Shown here piece after piece: positions 7,914 through 17,349 of a DNA stretch of 64,000 nt (positions within the stretch are counted from its first letter, which is position 1; each line of letters opens with the position of its first letter). Under the pieces are notes generated by a model. That model was not told where the DNA came from. It made no database searches and saw nothing but the letters and a program-made list of their open reading frames with translations. Origin of the DNA: Roseateles aquatilis (GTDB lineage Bacteria > Pseudomonadota > Gammaproteobacteria > Burkholderiales > Burkholderiaceae_C); contig NZ_NIOF01000005.1 in the NCBI RefSeq assembly GCF_002205645.1, positions 248,001-312,000 on the forward strand, written 5' to 3'. Position numbers and translations under genes: made by a program.

Positions 7914-8396
7914 ATGTTCATGACCAGCCACAACCGGTTCCACCTCGCGCATTCCGATGCGGCGGCCAACCTGCGCTTCGCGCTGTCGCGGTTGAGCGTC
8001 GACTGGCGCCACCTGGAGCCCCCCGCGCTCGAGGTGCTGCTGCGCCATCTGCTGACGGCCGAGCACCGCTGCATGCCGCACCGCAGCGTCGTGCCGGAGC
8101 GGCCGACCAACCGCTGGCTGCTGCCGCGGCTGCGACGGCGGCGGGCAGAGGTGGCGATGCGCCTGGTCGCCATCGGCGGCCGCGTCAGCCATGCGGCGTT
8201 GGCGCGAGTGCTGCCGCGTGGTCAGGACTGGCCCGGGATCTCGGCGCTGGTCGGTCGCCATGCCCGCGATCCGGTCGAGGGCCGCCAACCGCGTCCACGT
8301 CGGCCGATCGAGGAGGACCCCGCCGCGCCACCACGATTCCATGACGCCGGCGAAGCGCGAGCCGTCGCGGCGACCTCGGAGCGCCGAGCCGCCTGA
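7914..8396 (+). CDS. hypothetical protein (160 aa)
   Basis: The frame from the ATG at 7914 (preceded by AGGGGG) encodes a basic protein with a plausible helical first half (AANLRFALSRLSVDWRHL, ALEVLLRHLLTAEHRC, RRRRAEVAMRLVAIGG) and a low-complexity Arg/Pro-rich tail. The third-codon G/C bias supports coding in the first two thirds; the tail may be read-through. No family is recognised, and the opposite strand is open as well, so doubt remains. It is convergent with the HAD phosphatase. Confidence 0.45.
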   Translation: MFMTSHNRFHLAHSDAAANLRFALSRLSVDWRHLEPPALEVLLRHLLTAEHRCMPHRSVVPERPTNRWLLPRLRRRRAEVAMRLVAIGGRVSHAALARVLPRGQDWPGISALVGRHARDPVEGRQPRPRRPIEEDPAAPPRFHDAGEARAVAATSERRAA

Positions 8397-8417
8397 GTCG
8401 CCCGAACACCCTGTCAT

Positions 8418-9242
8418 TCAAGCGCCTGGACGCACGGCACCTGCTGGCACGCCGCCACGCGACGCGAGCAGCGCCCTGGCCACCTCCGCGAAACCGTCGC
8501 CGCGCGCCGCCTCCGTCACATACGCCGGCGGGTGCGCCAGCATCGGCAGGAACCGCGCGATGTTGGCCACGCCCACCGACAGCGGCACGCGTTCGAACAT
8601 CAATTGATCGTTCGTCGAATCGCCGACATAGACCCACTCGCGCGCATCGAAGTCCAGGCCCGTCAGGCGAGGCACCGCCCAGTGCGCCGCGCTCCATTTG
8701 CTGTGCTCGCCGATCCAGCCGTTGACATGGATGGAGCTGACCGTCGCCACCAGTCCATGCGCGCGCATCAGGTCGCAGACGGCGGCGATGGCGTCGTCAT
8801 CGAGCGTCGCGAACTCGGCATGGTCGATGGCGATGTCGGTCAGGCGACCGGCGCTGTCGCGCGCGAGCCGGGCATCGGGAACGGTCGCGACGATCTCGCG
8901 GGCGCACGCCTGCAGGCGTGCGAAGTTGGCGGCGCGGGTGGCGTCGTCCTGGCTGAACTCGCTGCACAAGCGCGCGCCGTCGCGATGCAGCAGCACGCCA
9001 CCGTTCTCCGCGACGATGCCTCGCACCGGCCACGCCATCGCGAACGGCTCGCTCCAGCCCGCCGGCCGGCCGGTGATCGCGATCACCGGCACGCCCGCCT
9101 CGCGCAGATGCCCCAGCGCCGACAGCGCGGCGGGCGCGATGCCGGCCTCGCCGGTCAGCGTGTCGTCGATGTCGGTCAGCACGCCGCGCACGGCGCGCCA
9201 GACCTCGGCGGGACAATCGGCCAGCGGCTTCATCGTTCGCAT
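8418..9242 (-). CDS. HAD-superfamily (type IIB, Cof-like) phosphatase
   Basis: A 274-residue cytosolic phosphohydrolase. Motif I is DIDDT at residues 24-28 (nucleophile D24, acid/base D26), motif II lies in [10 protein letters not shown] (Thr), and motif IV is GDSTND near residue 205. A C2-type cap sits between, as in Cof/SPP/trehalose-phosphatase-like enzymes. The beta strand GIVAENGG is typical of sugar-phosphate or phosphoglycerate-type members, but the substrate cannot be set. Two ATGs are possible (9242 and 9233), neither with a strong ribosome site; codons further upstream are not conserved-looking. It runs divergently from ahcY. Confidence 0.85.
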   Translation of the reverse strand: MRTMKPLADCPAEVWRAVRGVLTDIDDTLTGEAGIAPAALSALGHLREAGVPVIAITGRPAGWSEPFAMAWPVRGIVAENGGVLLHRDGARLCSEFSQDDATRAANFARLQACAREIVATVPDARLARDSAGRLTDIAIDHAEFATLDDDAIAAVCDLMRAHGLVATVSSIHVNGWIGEHSKWSAAHWAVPRLTGLDFDAREWVYVGDSTNDQLMFERVPLSVGVANIARFLPMLAHPPAYVTEAARGDGFAEVARALLASRGGVPAGAVRPGA

Positions 9243-9260
9243 GGGCAGCGATTGTGCGTC

Positions 9261-9266
9261 TACAAT
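9261..9266 (+). promoter_or_regulatory. -10 element of the ahcY promoter
   Basis: TACAAT differs from the sigma70 consensus by one base and lies 11 bases before the first conserved base of the SAH riboswitch, exactly where a start around 9272-9274 would put the aptamer at the 5' end of the transcript. No good -35 is visible at the expected position (9238-9243), within the HAD gene start. Confidence 0.6.
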
Positions 9267-9276
9267 CGCGCCCTGT

Positions 9277-9370
9277 TCCGAGGAGCGTTGCGACCTCCCC
9301 ACCCATCGAGGCCAGGCTCGGAACCGCCGCGCGACGACATGCCCGCGGCCATGGCAACCGCGCTCACCCG
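9277..9370 (+). ncRNA. S-adenosylhomocysteine (SAH) riboswitch
   Basis: The sequence matches the SAH aptamer layout. P1 pairs CCGAG (9278-9282) with CTCGG (9317-9321), and the conserved GAGCGTTGC (9283-9291) pairs across to GCAACC-CGCTC (9354-9365), forming the pseudoknotted second helix. The AGGCTCGG and CGCTCAC blocks are the conserved parts of the family. In Burkholderiales this riboswitch is an on-switch upstream of ahcY: SAH binding raises expression of its own hydrolase. Here it precedes ahcY, tlyA and metF with the ahcY ATG about 110 bases downstream. Confidence 0.92.
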
Positions 9371-9481
9371 TCGACCTTCGCAGGCCGGGTGAGGCTCGAA
9401 CGAGCGAAGCGGCACCGCCGCCCTCCTCTTCAGCGATCCCCCCGCCCGCGGCGTCGACGGCCCTTCCTCGTAGGAGCCCGC

Positions 9482-10915
<1,434 letters not shown>

Positions 10916-10937
10916 TCGACTGACCCGAGACCCGACC

Positions 10938-11669
10938 ATGCGTGCTGATCAGTTGCTTCTCTCCCTTGGCCTGGCGCCCACGCGCTCGGCCGCCCAGCGG
11001 CTGATCGACGCACGCGCGGTCGAGTGGGAAGGCCCCAAGGGCTGGACCGTCGTGCGCAAGTGCGGCGAGGACCTGCTGGCGACCACGCCGCTGCGCGTGA
11101 CGGACGACGCCGAGCTGCGTTATGTCTCGCGCGGCGGGCTCAAGCTCGAAGGCGCGCTGGCCAAGGCCGGTGTCTCGGTGGCGGGCCTCTCGGCGCTGGA
11201 CATGGGCCAGAGCGCGGGCGGTTTCACCGACGTGCTGCTCAAGGCCGGCGCGGCGCACGTGACCGGCATCGATGTCGGCCACGGGCAGCTGCATGAGACC
11301 TTGAAGGCGGACCCGCGCGTGACGGCCCATGAAGGCATGCACGTGAAGGACTACGTGCCCGCCGCGCCCTTCGACCTGGTCGTGGGCGACCTGAGCTTCA
11401 TCTCGATGGTGGGCACGCTCAAGCACGTGGTCGGTTGGCTCAAGCCGCAAGGCCAGGCGCTGCTGCTGATCAAGCCGCAGTACGAGCTGGGCCCGAAGGC
11501 CTTGAACAAGAACGGCATCGTCAAGGACAAGGCGCAATACGTCGTGCTCAAGGAGCAGGCCGTCGCGGCCGCCGAGAAGCGCGACCTCGTCGTCAGGGGC
11601 TGGTTCGAGAGTCCCGTCACCGGCGGCGACGGCAACACCGAATTTTTCATCTGGGTTCAGAAACCATGA
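10938..11669 (+). CDS. tlyA: TlyA-family rRNA 2'-O-methyltransferase
   Basis: A 243-residue protein: S4 RNA-binding domain at about residues 1-60 (MRADQLLLSLGLAPTRSAAQ, LIDARAV) and an FtsJ/RrmJ-type SAM methyltransferase from about 62. ALDMGQSAGGFTDVLL is the SAM motif; the catalytic K-D-K-E set is represented by K in RGGLKLEGAL, D in VVGDLSF, K in LLIKPQYELG and E in FESPVTGGDGN. TlyA homologues methylate C1409 of 16S and, in some species, C1920 of 23S rRNA; older annotations call them hemolysin A. It starts 22 bases after ahcY and overlaps metF by ATGA, so its SAM use sits in the same unit as SAH recycling. Confidence 0.9.
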   Translation: MRADQLLLSLGLAPTRSAAQRLIDARAVEWEGPKGWTVVRKCGEDLLATTPLRVTDDAELRYVSRGGLKLEGALAKAGVSVAGLSALDMGQSAGGFTDVLLKAGAAHVTGIDVGHGQLHETLKADPRVTAHEGMHVKDYVPAAPFDLVVGDLSFISMVGTLKHVVGWLKPQGQALLLIKPQYELGPKALNKNGIVKDKAQYVVLKEQAVAAAEKRDLVVRGWFESPVTGGDGNTEFFIWVQKP

Positions 11670-12505
11670 CGACGCCTGTCAGCATCGAATTCTTCCCGCC
11701 CAACACGCCGGTCGGCACCGAGAAGCTGAAGACCGTCGTGCAGGACCTGCGCGCGGTCGACCCGCAGTACTTCAGCGTCACCTACGGCGCGGGCGGCTCG
11801 ACGCGCGAGAAGACGCTCGCCACCGTCGCCGACATCGCGTCGCAGGGCTTCGATGCCGCGCCGCACCTGTCCTGCGTCGGCTCGACGCGCGAGAACATCG
11901 CCGAGATCCTCGCGACCTACCGCGCGCAGAACATCCGCCGCGTCGTCGCGCTGCGCGGCGACCTGCCCAGCGGCACGGCGACGGCCGGCGAGTTCCGCTA
12001 CGCCGCGGAGCTGGTGCGCTTCATCCGCGAGACGCAGGGCGAGGACTGGGACATCGAGGTCGCCGCCTACCCCGAGTACCACCCGCAGCAACGCTACGCC
12101 GCGCGCGACCTGCAGTTCTTCGCCGACAAGATCCGCGCCGGCGCCAGCGGCGCGATCACGCAGTTCTTCTACAACCCCGATGCCTACTTCCATTTCGTCG
12201 ACGCGACGAAGGCGATGGGCGTCGAGGTGCCGATCGTGCCGGGCATCATGCCCATCAACAACTTCTCGCGCATCGCGCAGTTCGCGCAGCGCGACGGCAT
12301 CGAGATCCCGCGCTGGGTCGCGATGAAGATGGAAGGTTATCTGGACGACGCCGCGTCGGTGCGCGCCTTCGGCCTGGACGTCGTCGCGCAGCTGTGCGAA
12401 CGCCTGATCGCCGGCGGCGTGCCGGGGCTGCACTTCTATACGCTTAATCAGAGCGCGCTGACGCTGGAGTTGTGCGAACGCCTCGGTCTCGCCCGGAAAG
12501 CTTGA
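11666..12505 (+). CDS. metF: methylenetetrahydrofolate reductase
   Basis: A 279-residue FAD enzyme reducing 5,10-methylene-THF to 5-methyl-THF for methionine synthesis. EFFPP with the catalytic Glu at residue 8, FSVTYGAGGSTR, LRGDLP and GAITQFFYNPDAYF are family signatures. Length fits bacterial MetF (about 275-300). The ATG overlaps the tlyA stop (ATGA at 11666-11669), showing translational coupling. With ahcY it forms a methyl-cycle operon under SAH riboswitch control, if read-through occurs. Confidence 0.97.
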   Translation: MTTPVSIEFFPPNTPVGTEKLKTVVQDLRAVDPQYFSVTYGAGGSTREKTLATVADIASQGFDAAPHLSCVGSTRENIAEILATYRAQNIRRVVALRGDLPSGTATAGEFRYAAELVRFIRETQGEDWDIEVAAYPEYHPQQRYAARDLQFFADKIRAGASGAITQFFYNPDAYFHFVDATKAMGVEVPIVPGIMPINNFSRIAQFAQRDGIEIPRWVAMKMEGYLDDAASVRAFGLDVVAQLCERLIAGGVPGLHFYTLNQSALTLELCERLGLARKA

Positions 12506-12634
12506 TAAGGCGCAAGCGCCGCCCGGCGCAGCGATGAACCCTGGCGGTTCGGGTCGCTTCCTTGTGAAGCGTCAACGTTCGGCGAGGACCCCAGGCGTTC
12601 AATCCCGGTCATCCCATCGACCAGGAGAAATCGC

Positions 12635-13270
12635 ATGTCTCGCCCCCACCCCTCCGTTCGCCTGTCCGCCCTCGCCGCCGCGTCGCTCGCGGGCCTGATG
12701 GCCGTCGCCGCGATGCCGGCCCAGGCGCAGGAGACCCCGTGGCTGTTCCGCGCCCGCGCGGTGAACATCGATCCGGCCAACAAGGACAGCACCGGCCTGG
12801 GCCTGTCGCTGAGCCGCAAGACGATCCCCGAGCTCGACTTCAGCTACTTCATCACCCCGAACATCGCGACCGAGCTGATCCTGACGGTGCCGCAGCGCCA
12901 CACGATCTACAGCAACGGCTCACGCATCGGCAGCGTCAAGCACCTGCCGCCGACGCTGACGCTGCAGTACCACTTCAACCCGGAAGGTCGCTTCCGTCCC
13001 TACGTCGGCGCCGGCCTGAACTACACCAGCTTCTCCGGCGTCCGCTTCGAGCCCGCGATCGAGGCGGCGCTGCAGCCCAGCATCCAGAAGAACAGCTTCG
13101 GCCTGGCGGCGCAGGCCGGCTTCGATGTGATGCTGGACAAGCAGTGGTCGATCAACGTCGACATCAAGAAGCTCCAGATGAGCACCGACATCCGCTCCAA
13201 GGGCGCGACCGTCGGCAAGTTCAAGATCGACCCGCTGCTGATCGGCGTGGGCGTCGGTTATCGGTTCTGA
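12635..13270 (+). CDS. ompW: OmpW-family outer-membrane protein (copy 1)
   Basis: A 211-residue protein with a Sec signal peptide (SALAAASLAGLMAVAAMPAQA, cleavage after residue 31) and an eight-stranded OmpW/AlkL barrel ending in the aromatic GVGVGYRF. WLFRARAVNIDP, PTLTLQYHF and FRPYVGAGLNYT are characteristic. OmpW proteins form narrow hydrophobic channels and are linked to uptake of small apolar compounds and to stress. GGAG lies 9 bases before the ATG. It has its own terminator and appears monocistronic, 129 bases after metF. A second OmpW homologue sits at 30183-30878. Confidence 0.93.
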   Translation: MSRPHPSVRLSALAAASLAGLMAVAAMPAQAQETPWLFRARAVNIDPANKDSTGLGLSLSRKTIPELDFSYFITPNIATELILTVPQRHTIYSNGSRIGSVKHLPPTLTLQYHFNPEGRFRPYVGAGLNYTSFSGVRFEPAIEAALQPSIQKNSFGLAAQAGFDVMLDKQWSINVDIKKLQMSTDIRSKGATVGKFKIDPLLIGVGVGYRF

Positions 13271-13290
13271 GTCTCAGGGTTCCGTACGCA

Positions 13291-13320
13291 CGAAAGGGCC
13301 CGCGGGCCCTTTCGTCTTTT
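13291..13320 (+). terminator. intrinsic terminator after ompW
   Basis: A perfect palindrome (11-base arms CGAAAGGGCCC at 13291-13301 and its complement at 13304-13314) is followed by GTCTTTT-type T-rich sequence. It closes the plus-strand ompW transcript, 20 bases after the stop; with A-rich flanks on the left it could also work for the convergent pepQ transcript. Confidence 0.85.
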
Positions 13321-13340
13321 CGGCGTCGCTCGCGCCCGGA

Positions 13341-14675
13341 TCAACCCAGCGCGGCGAACGCGTCCCGCGTCATGTTCTCCGGCGCACCGTCGTCGCGACA
13401 CGCGACGTCGTCCTCGATCCGCACGCCGCCAAAGGCGCTCAGATGCTTCACCAGCGTCCAGTCGACCTGCGCGGCGGCCGGGGTCGCGCGCAGCTGATCC
13501 AGCAGCATGGGGATGAAGTACAGCCCCGGCTCGATCGTCACCACCATGCCCGGTTGCAGCACGCGCGTCAGGCGCAGATAGCGATGGCCCTCGGGCTTGT
13601 CGATGGTGCCGCCGTCCTCGCCAGCCATGAAGCCGCCGACGTCATGCACCTGCAGGCCCAGCAGGTGGCCGATGCCGTGCGGCAGGAAGGTCGACGTGAC
13701 GCGCTCCGCGACCATCGCCTCCTCGCTCATCGCCACGATGCCGAGCCGCCGCAACACACCCGCCACCTCGCGGTGCGAGGCCAGGTGGATGCCGCGATAG
13801 TCCACGCCCGCGCGGACCTGGTCGACCAGCCGCAGTTGCGCCGCCTCCATCGCATCGATCAACGCCTGGAAAGTCGCGTCGCCGTTGCCGGTGGTGCGCG
13901 TGATGTCCGACGCGTAACCGCAGCTGTGCGCGCCCGCGTCCACCAGCAACGACAGCGATCGCGCCGGCGCCGCCACGTCCTGGTACTGGTAATGCAGCAC
14001 CGCCGCGTGCTCGTTCAGCGCGACGATGTTGCCGTAGGGCAGCTCGCGTTCGGCATGGCCGCTGGCGGCGAGGTAGGCGCGATGGATCTCGGCCTCCGAG
14101 CGCCCCTCGCGGAACGCGCGCTGCGACGCCAGATGCGCCCTCGCGCCCGACCTGGAGGCCTCGCGCAAGCGCAGCAATTCGTACGGCGTCTTCACCGCGC
14201 GGGCGTAGTGCAGCGGATTCAGCACCTCCAGCGGATTGTTCGGGACGATCCCGTCCAGCGCCGCGTCGGCCTCGCCGACGATGGCCAGGCGACCCGCGAC
14301 CTGCAGGTGCTCGCGCGCGTCTTCCGGTCGGCGGACGATGATCAACTCGAAGTGCTCGACCCAGAAGCCGCTCGGCGCGGACGGCGGCACGTGCCAGTAG
14401 TCCTCGGGCTGGCAATAGACCAGGCGCGGCTTGTGGCCGGGCCGGATCACCAGCCAGCTGTCGGGATGCTGGACCAGCGGTGCCCACAGCTTGAAGTGGG
14501 GATTGGGCTGGAAGACATAGGGCCGGTCGTCGAGGAACGCGAATTTCTCGACGCCGGACGCGATCACCAGCGCGTCGTAGCCGCCGCGCGCGAGCGCCTG
14601 TTCGGTGCGGCGCTGCTGCTCGGCCAGATGGGCGGCGTAGAGCGCCGGCAGGGAGGTGGAATCAGAAGACGTCAT
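13341..14675 (-). CDS. pepQ: Xaa-Pro dipeptidase / M24B aminopeptidase P family
   Basis: A 444-residue dinuclear-metal peptidase, the same length as E. coli PepQ (443), which cleaves Xaa-Pro dipeptides. Metal ligands are seen as D in LLVDAGA, D in ASDITRT, H in FLPHGIGHLLGLQVHD, E in VVTIEPGLYF and E in GGVRIEDDV. An N-terminal creatinase-like domain precedes them (FQPNPHFKLWAPL). Its ATG at 14675 overlaps the stop of the upstream 5-formyl-THF cyclo-ligase gene (ATGA), so the two are translationally coupled. The open frame continues upstream within the cyclo-ligase gene, but that is out-of-frame shadow sequence, not a fusion. Confidence 0.93.
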   Translation of the reverse strand: MTSSDSTSLPALYAAHLAEQQRRTEQALARGGYDALVIASGVEKFAFLDDRPYVFQPNPHFKLWAPLVQHPDSWLVIRPGHKPRLVYCQPEDYWHVPPSAPSGFWVEHFELIIVRRPEDAREHLQVAGRLAIVGEADAALDGIVPNNPLEVLNPLHYARAVKTPYELLRLREASRSGARAHLASQRAFREGRSEAEIHRAYLAASGHAERELPYGNIVALNEHAAVLHYQYQDVAAPARSLSLLVDAGAHSCGYASDITRTTGNGDATFQALIDAMEAAQLRLVDQVRAGVDYRGIHLASHREVAGVLRRLGIVAMSEEAMVAERVTSTFLPHGIGHLLGLQVHDVGGFMAGEDGGTIDKPEGHRYLRLTRVLQPGMVVTIEPGLYFIPMLLDQLRATPAAAQVDWTLVKHLSAFGGVRIEDDVACRDDGAPENMTRDAFAALG

Positions 14676-15292
14676 GCGCGCGAATTCTCCCAGACGAGTC
14701 CCATCTCGGTCAGCATCGCGTCGAGCTTGACGTCGTTCGGCATCGCGGTCAGCGTGGGCTGGAAGCCGTGGCCGTAACCGACGCCCACCACCACCGGCCG
14801 CGGCGTGATCTGCGCGATCGTGCGCAGCATGAAGCCGCCGCCGTATCCCATGCGGATGCCGCCCGGCCCATAGCCCAGGCAGGGCAGCAGCAGCAACTGC
14901 GGATCGAAGGCCTCGGTGTCCTTCGGCTTGGTGATGCCGGTCGCGTCCTCTTCCATCGGGCAGCCCGGATACCAGACATGGAAGCGCAGCCGGCCTTCCT
15001 CGCGATCCACCACCGGCAAGCCGATGCGGCGATGGGCGTCGACCTCGCTCCACCGGTACAGCGCCGGCAGCGGATCGAATTCACCCTTGATCGGCCAGTA
15101 GGCGGCGATGCGCAATTCCTTGCGCGCCACCAGCCACACGCGCAGCACACGCTGCAAGTGGTCCGCCAACTCCAGGCGCCCCGGCAGGTCCAGGCGCTCC
15201 TGGATCAGGCGCTCGCGCAGGGCCTGGCGGTCCTGCGCCAGGGCCGGCGTGGGCGGGGTCGATGTCGGCTGCTTGTCGTTGGGAAGATCCAT
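14672..15292 (-). CDS. 5-formyltetrahydrofolate cyclo-ligase (copy 1)
   Basis: A 206-residue enzyme of the MTHFS/YgfA family that converts 5-formyl-THF to 5,10-methenyl-THF using ATP. The family motifs are AAYWPIKGEFDPLPAL near the middle, LLLPCLGYGPGGIRMGYGGGF (the GYGGG signature) and VVVGVGYGHGF. In canonical members GYGGGYYDR is followed by DR; here it reads GYGGGFMLR, a noteworthy deviation in the ATP-binding loop. ATG at 15292 is preferred over in-frame upstream codons. The stop overlaps the pepQ start. A second, more canonical paralogue lies 2 kb away at 17340-17954. Confidence 0.85.
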   Translation of the reverse strand: MDLPNDKQPTSTPPTPALAQDRQALRERLIQERLDLPGRLELADHLQRVLRVWLVARKELRIAAYWPIKGEFDPLPALYRWSEVDAHRRIGLPVVDREEGRLRFHVWYPGCPMEEDATGITKPKDTEAFDPQLLLLPCLGYGPGGIRMGYGGGFMLRTIAQITPRPVVVGVGYGHGFQPTLTAMPNDVKLDAMLTEMGLVWENSRA

Positions 15293-15376
15293 CCGGCTCC
15301 TCTGCGCCAGGGCCGGACGCGGCCCCGGAGTCGGCGATTGTGGCCGCCCCGCGCGGCCCGCGCTAGAGTGGCCCGC

Positions 15377-15907
15377 ATGACTCGAACCACCACCTCGGGA
15401 ACCGTCCGTCGCGTCACCGGCTCGGGCAGCGATTTCGCCAACCACTGCATGGAGCTGCTCGCGCCGCTGGGGCCGGTCCTCGCGCGGCGGATGTTCGGGG
15501 GGTTCGGCCTGTATGTGGACGACCTGTTCGTCGCCATCGTCAGCCGGGACGAGCTCTACCTGAAGGCCGACGCGGTCAGCCAGTCACGGTACGTGGAGGC
15601 CGGGTGCGAGCCGTTCCGGTACTCGAAGGCCGGCAAGGACGGCCGGCTGGAGACCGCCAGCCTGAATTACTTCCGGCCGCCGGAGGAAACGCTCGAGTCC
15701 CCGCCCTTGATGCTGCCCTGGGGGCGGCTGGCCATGGAGGCGGCCTTGCGCTCGGTCAACGCGAAGCCGAAGGCCAGCACCAGGAAGAAGAGCGCCGGCA
15801 CGGCGGCGGCGCTCAAGACCGAGAAGAAGCTGAAGTCGGACACCGACGGCCCCGCCGTCAAGCGCCCGCCGGCCGCAGGCCGGGCAAGCCGAAAACGGGC
15901 AGGCTGA
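15377..15907 (+). CDS. TfoX N-terminal domain protein
   Basis: A 176-residue protein. Residues about 15-115 are a TfoX/Sxy N-terminal domain (LLAPLGPVLARRMFGGFGLYVDDLFVAIV, then LYLKAD and the FRYSKAGKDG segment). There is no TfoX C-terminal domain; instead a Lys/Ala-rich tail from about 128 (KPKASTRKKSAG and onward). Sxy in gammaproteobacteria promotes competence gene expression with CRP, but stand-alone N-domain proteins have unknown roles. Its last 50 bases overlap the convergent DUF2917 gene, an unusual arrangement. Confidence 0.85.
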   Translation: MTRTTTSGTVRRVTGSGSDFANHCMELLAPLGPVLARRMFGGFGLYVDDLFVAIVSRDELYLKADAVSQSRYVEAGCEPFRYSKAGKDGRLETASLNYFRPPEETLESPPLMLPWGRLAMEAALRSVNAKPKASTRKKSAGTAAALKTEKKLKSDTDGPAVKRPPAAGRASRKRAG

Positions 15908-16211
15908 GCTTGCGCTCGCGGCGAGCCGGGCAGGCCTGCGGCGGCACCAGCAGCTGGAAGCGCGCGGTGGGCCAGGCTTCGACGACGAGCTGGGCGCCGT
16001 CCTGCACTTCGAGCGTCTCGCCGGCGGTCAGCCAGTAGTCGTGGGCCGGCATGTCCAGGGCACCTTGCTGGGTGACCCAGACGCGGCCGTCCAGCACGCG
16101 CAGTTCGCGGCGGCCCGGGCCGATGGGCAGGCTCATCGCTTCGCCCTGCGCCAGGCTCCATGCGGCGTCGTCATGGCTGACCTGGATTGATGACTTCGAC
16201 GTGACGTTCAT
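15858..16211 (-). CDS. DUF2917 domain protein
   Basis: A 117-residue protein with the DUF2917 signature: LAQGEAMSLP, then RRELRVLDGRVWVTQQG, DYWLTAGETLEV and LVVEAWPTARFQL, a cupin-like all-beta pattern. The function of the family is unknown; members are often found divergent from a LysR gene, exactly as here. The start ATG at 16211 has AAGGAGAAG 7 bases upstream. The C-terminal codons overlap the convergent TfoX-like gene by 50 bases; the tail (VFGLPGLRPAGA) lies in that overlap and is probably dispensable. Confidence 0.88.
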   Translation of the reverse strand: MNVTSKSSIQVSHDDAAWSLAQGEAMSLPIGPGRRELRVLDGRVWVTQQGALDMPAHDYWLTAGETLEVQDGAQLVVEAWPTARFQLLVPPQACPARRERKLSLPVFGLPGLRPAGA

Positions 16212-16337
16212 GATCTTCTCCTTGCCCTTCGGGCGCTGCTCGCACTGGCGGCATTCCCCGTGGACATGGCGTAATACTAGGGTTGCCCCGCATCCGGGTC
16301 CAATGAGTCTTGTCGCGTCGATTGATACCATTCGCGC

Positions 16338-17318
16338 ATGAATCCCTCCCGCCGCCCCCTCACCATCGGCCCGTTGCGCGCCTTCGAGGCGGTCGCGCGG
16401 CGCCTGAGCTTCAGCGCGGCGGCCGAGGAGCTCTTCCTGACCCAGTCCGCCGTCAGCCGCCAGATCCGCACGCTGGAGGAGGAGCTCGGCGCGACGCTGT
16501 TCCTGCGCGGCACCCGCCATGTGGAGCTCACCCCGGACGGCCGCCTGCTGCAGGGGGCCGTGCTGACGGCGCTGGAGCGCCTGGACGGCACGGTGCGGCA
16601 GATTCGTCAGGCGCGCGGCCGGCGTGTCGTCAACGTCACGACCTTCGCCTCGTTCGCGTCGCTGTGGCTGATCCCTCGCCTGGAGGCCTTCCAGCGCGAG
16701 CACCCGGACATGGACATCCGCGTCTCCGCCCATGACCAGCTCGTGGACCTGGACGACAGCGAGGTCGACATCGCGCTGCGCTACGCAGCGCCGGGCCGCG
16801 TGCCGCCGTCGGCGCAGCGCATGTTCGGCGAGGTGCTGACGCCGGTGGTCAATCCGTGGGTGGCCAACCAGGCCGCCGACGGCCAGGGCCCGCCGCTGCG
16901 GGAAGCGTCGGACCTGCGCCACTACACCCTCGCCGAGGAGGACGACCAGCGCCCCAGCGGCCTGTTCCTGAGCTGGCGCAGCTGGTTGGCTCGACATGGC
17001 GCGCCCGACCTGCAGCCGCGGCGCTGGATGTACCTGAACTTCACCTACCAGCAGATCCAGGCGGCGGTGTCCGGTCAGGCGGTCGCGCTGGCGCGGCTGC
17101 CGCTGATCTTCGAGGCGCTACAGCGCGGCGAGTTGGTCGAGCCCTTCGGCGACGCCGGCCGCACCGACTGCCCCACGGTGTACTGGCTGATGCTGTCGGA
17201 CCACGGGCGCACGCGGCCCGAGGTGGTCGAGTTCGCGCGCTGGATCGCGGCCCAGGCCGCCCTCACCCGCCGCGCGATCGGCGAGCCCGACCCGCCCATC
17301 GACGAGCGCTCGACCTGA
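16338..17318 (+). CDS. LysR-family transcriptional regulator (GcvA-like)
   Basis: A 326-residue LTTR. The winged helix-turn-helix covers residues about 9-66 (LRAFEAVARRLSFSAAAEELFLTQSAVSRQI, TLEEELGATLF), followed by a linker helix and a PBP2_GcvA-like effector domain (FASLWLIPRLEAFQREHPDMDIRV). The effector pocket ends in the typical VEFARWI helix. It is divergent from the DUF2917 gene with 126 bases between, containing an AT-richer patch TAATACTAG at 16272-16280 that may be a promoter. It most likely controls itself and the DUF2917 gene (inference). Confidence 0.93.
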   Translation: MNPSRRPLTIGPLRAFEAVARRLSFSAAAEELFLTQSAVSRQIRTLEEELGATLFLRGTRHVELTPDGRLLQGAVLTALERLDGTVRQIRQARGRRVVNVTTFASFASLWLIPRLEAFQREHPDMDIRVSAHDQLVDLDDSEVDIALRYAAPGRVPPSAQRMFGEVLTPVVNPWVANQAADGQGPPLREASDLRHYTLAEEDDQRPSGLFLSWRSWLARHGAPDLQPRRWMYLNFTYQQIQAAVSGQAVALARLPLIFEALQRGELVEPFGDAGRTDCPTVYWLMLSDHGRTRPEVVEFARWIAAQAALTRRAIGEPDPPIDERST

Positions 17319-17324
17319 GCCGCG

Positions 17325-17349
17325 CGCGCCCTGGGACGGTCAGGGCGCG
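17325..17349. terminator. bidirectional hairpin between LysR and cyclo-ligase genes
   Basis: A perfect 9-bp GC-rich stem (17325-17333 with 17341-17349, 7-base loop) sits between two convergent stop codons, 7 bases after the LysR stop and overlapping the stop of the cyclo-ligase gene. There is no T run, so rho-independent strength is uncertain. Confidence 0.55.

Noticed and set aside
9254-9481. N-terminal extension of AhcY in the same frame
   Set aside because: The stretch is the SAH riboswitch and leader; the conserved enzyme starts at 9482 with a proper ribosome site.
13341-15053. A 570-codon open frame that would fuse cyclo-ligase-region sequence to PepQ
   Set aside because: The part above 14675 is the out-of-frame shadow of the cyclo-ligase gene; PepQ has its own ATG in an ATGA overlap and a normal 444-residue length.
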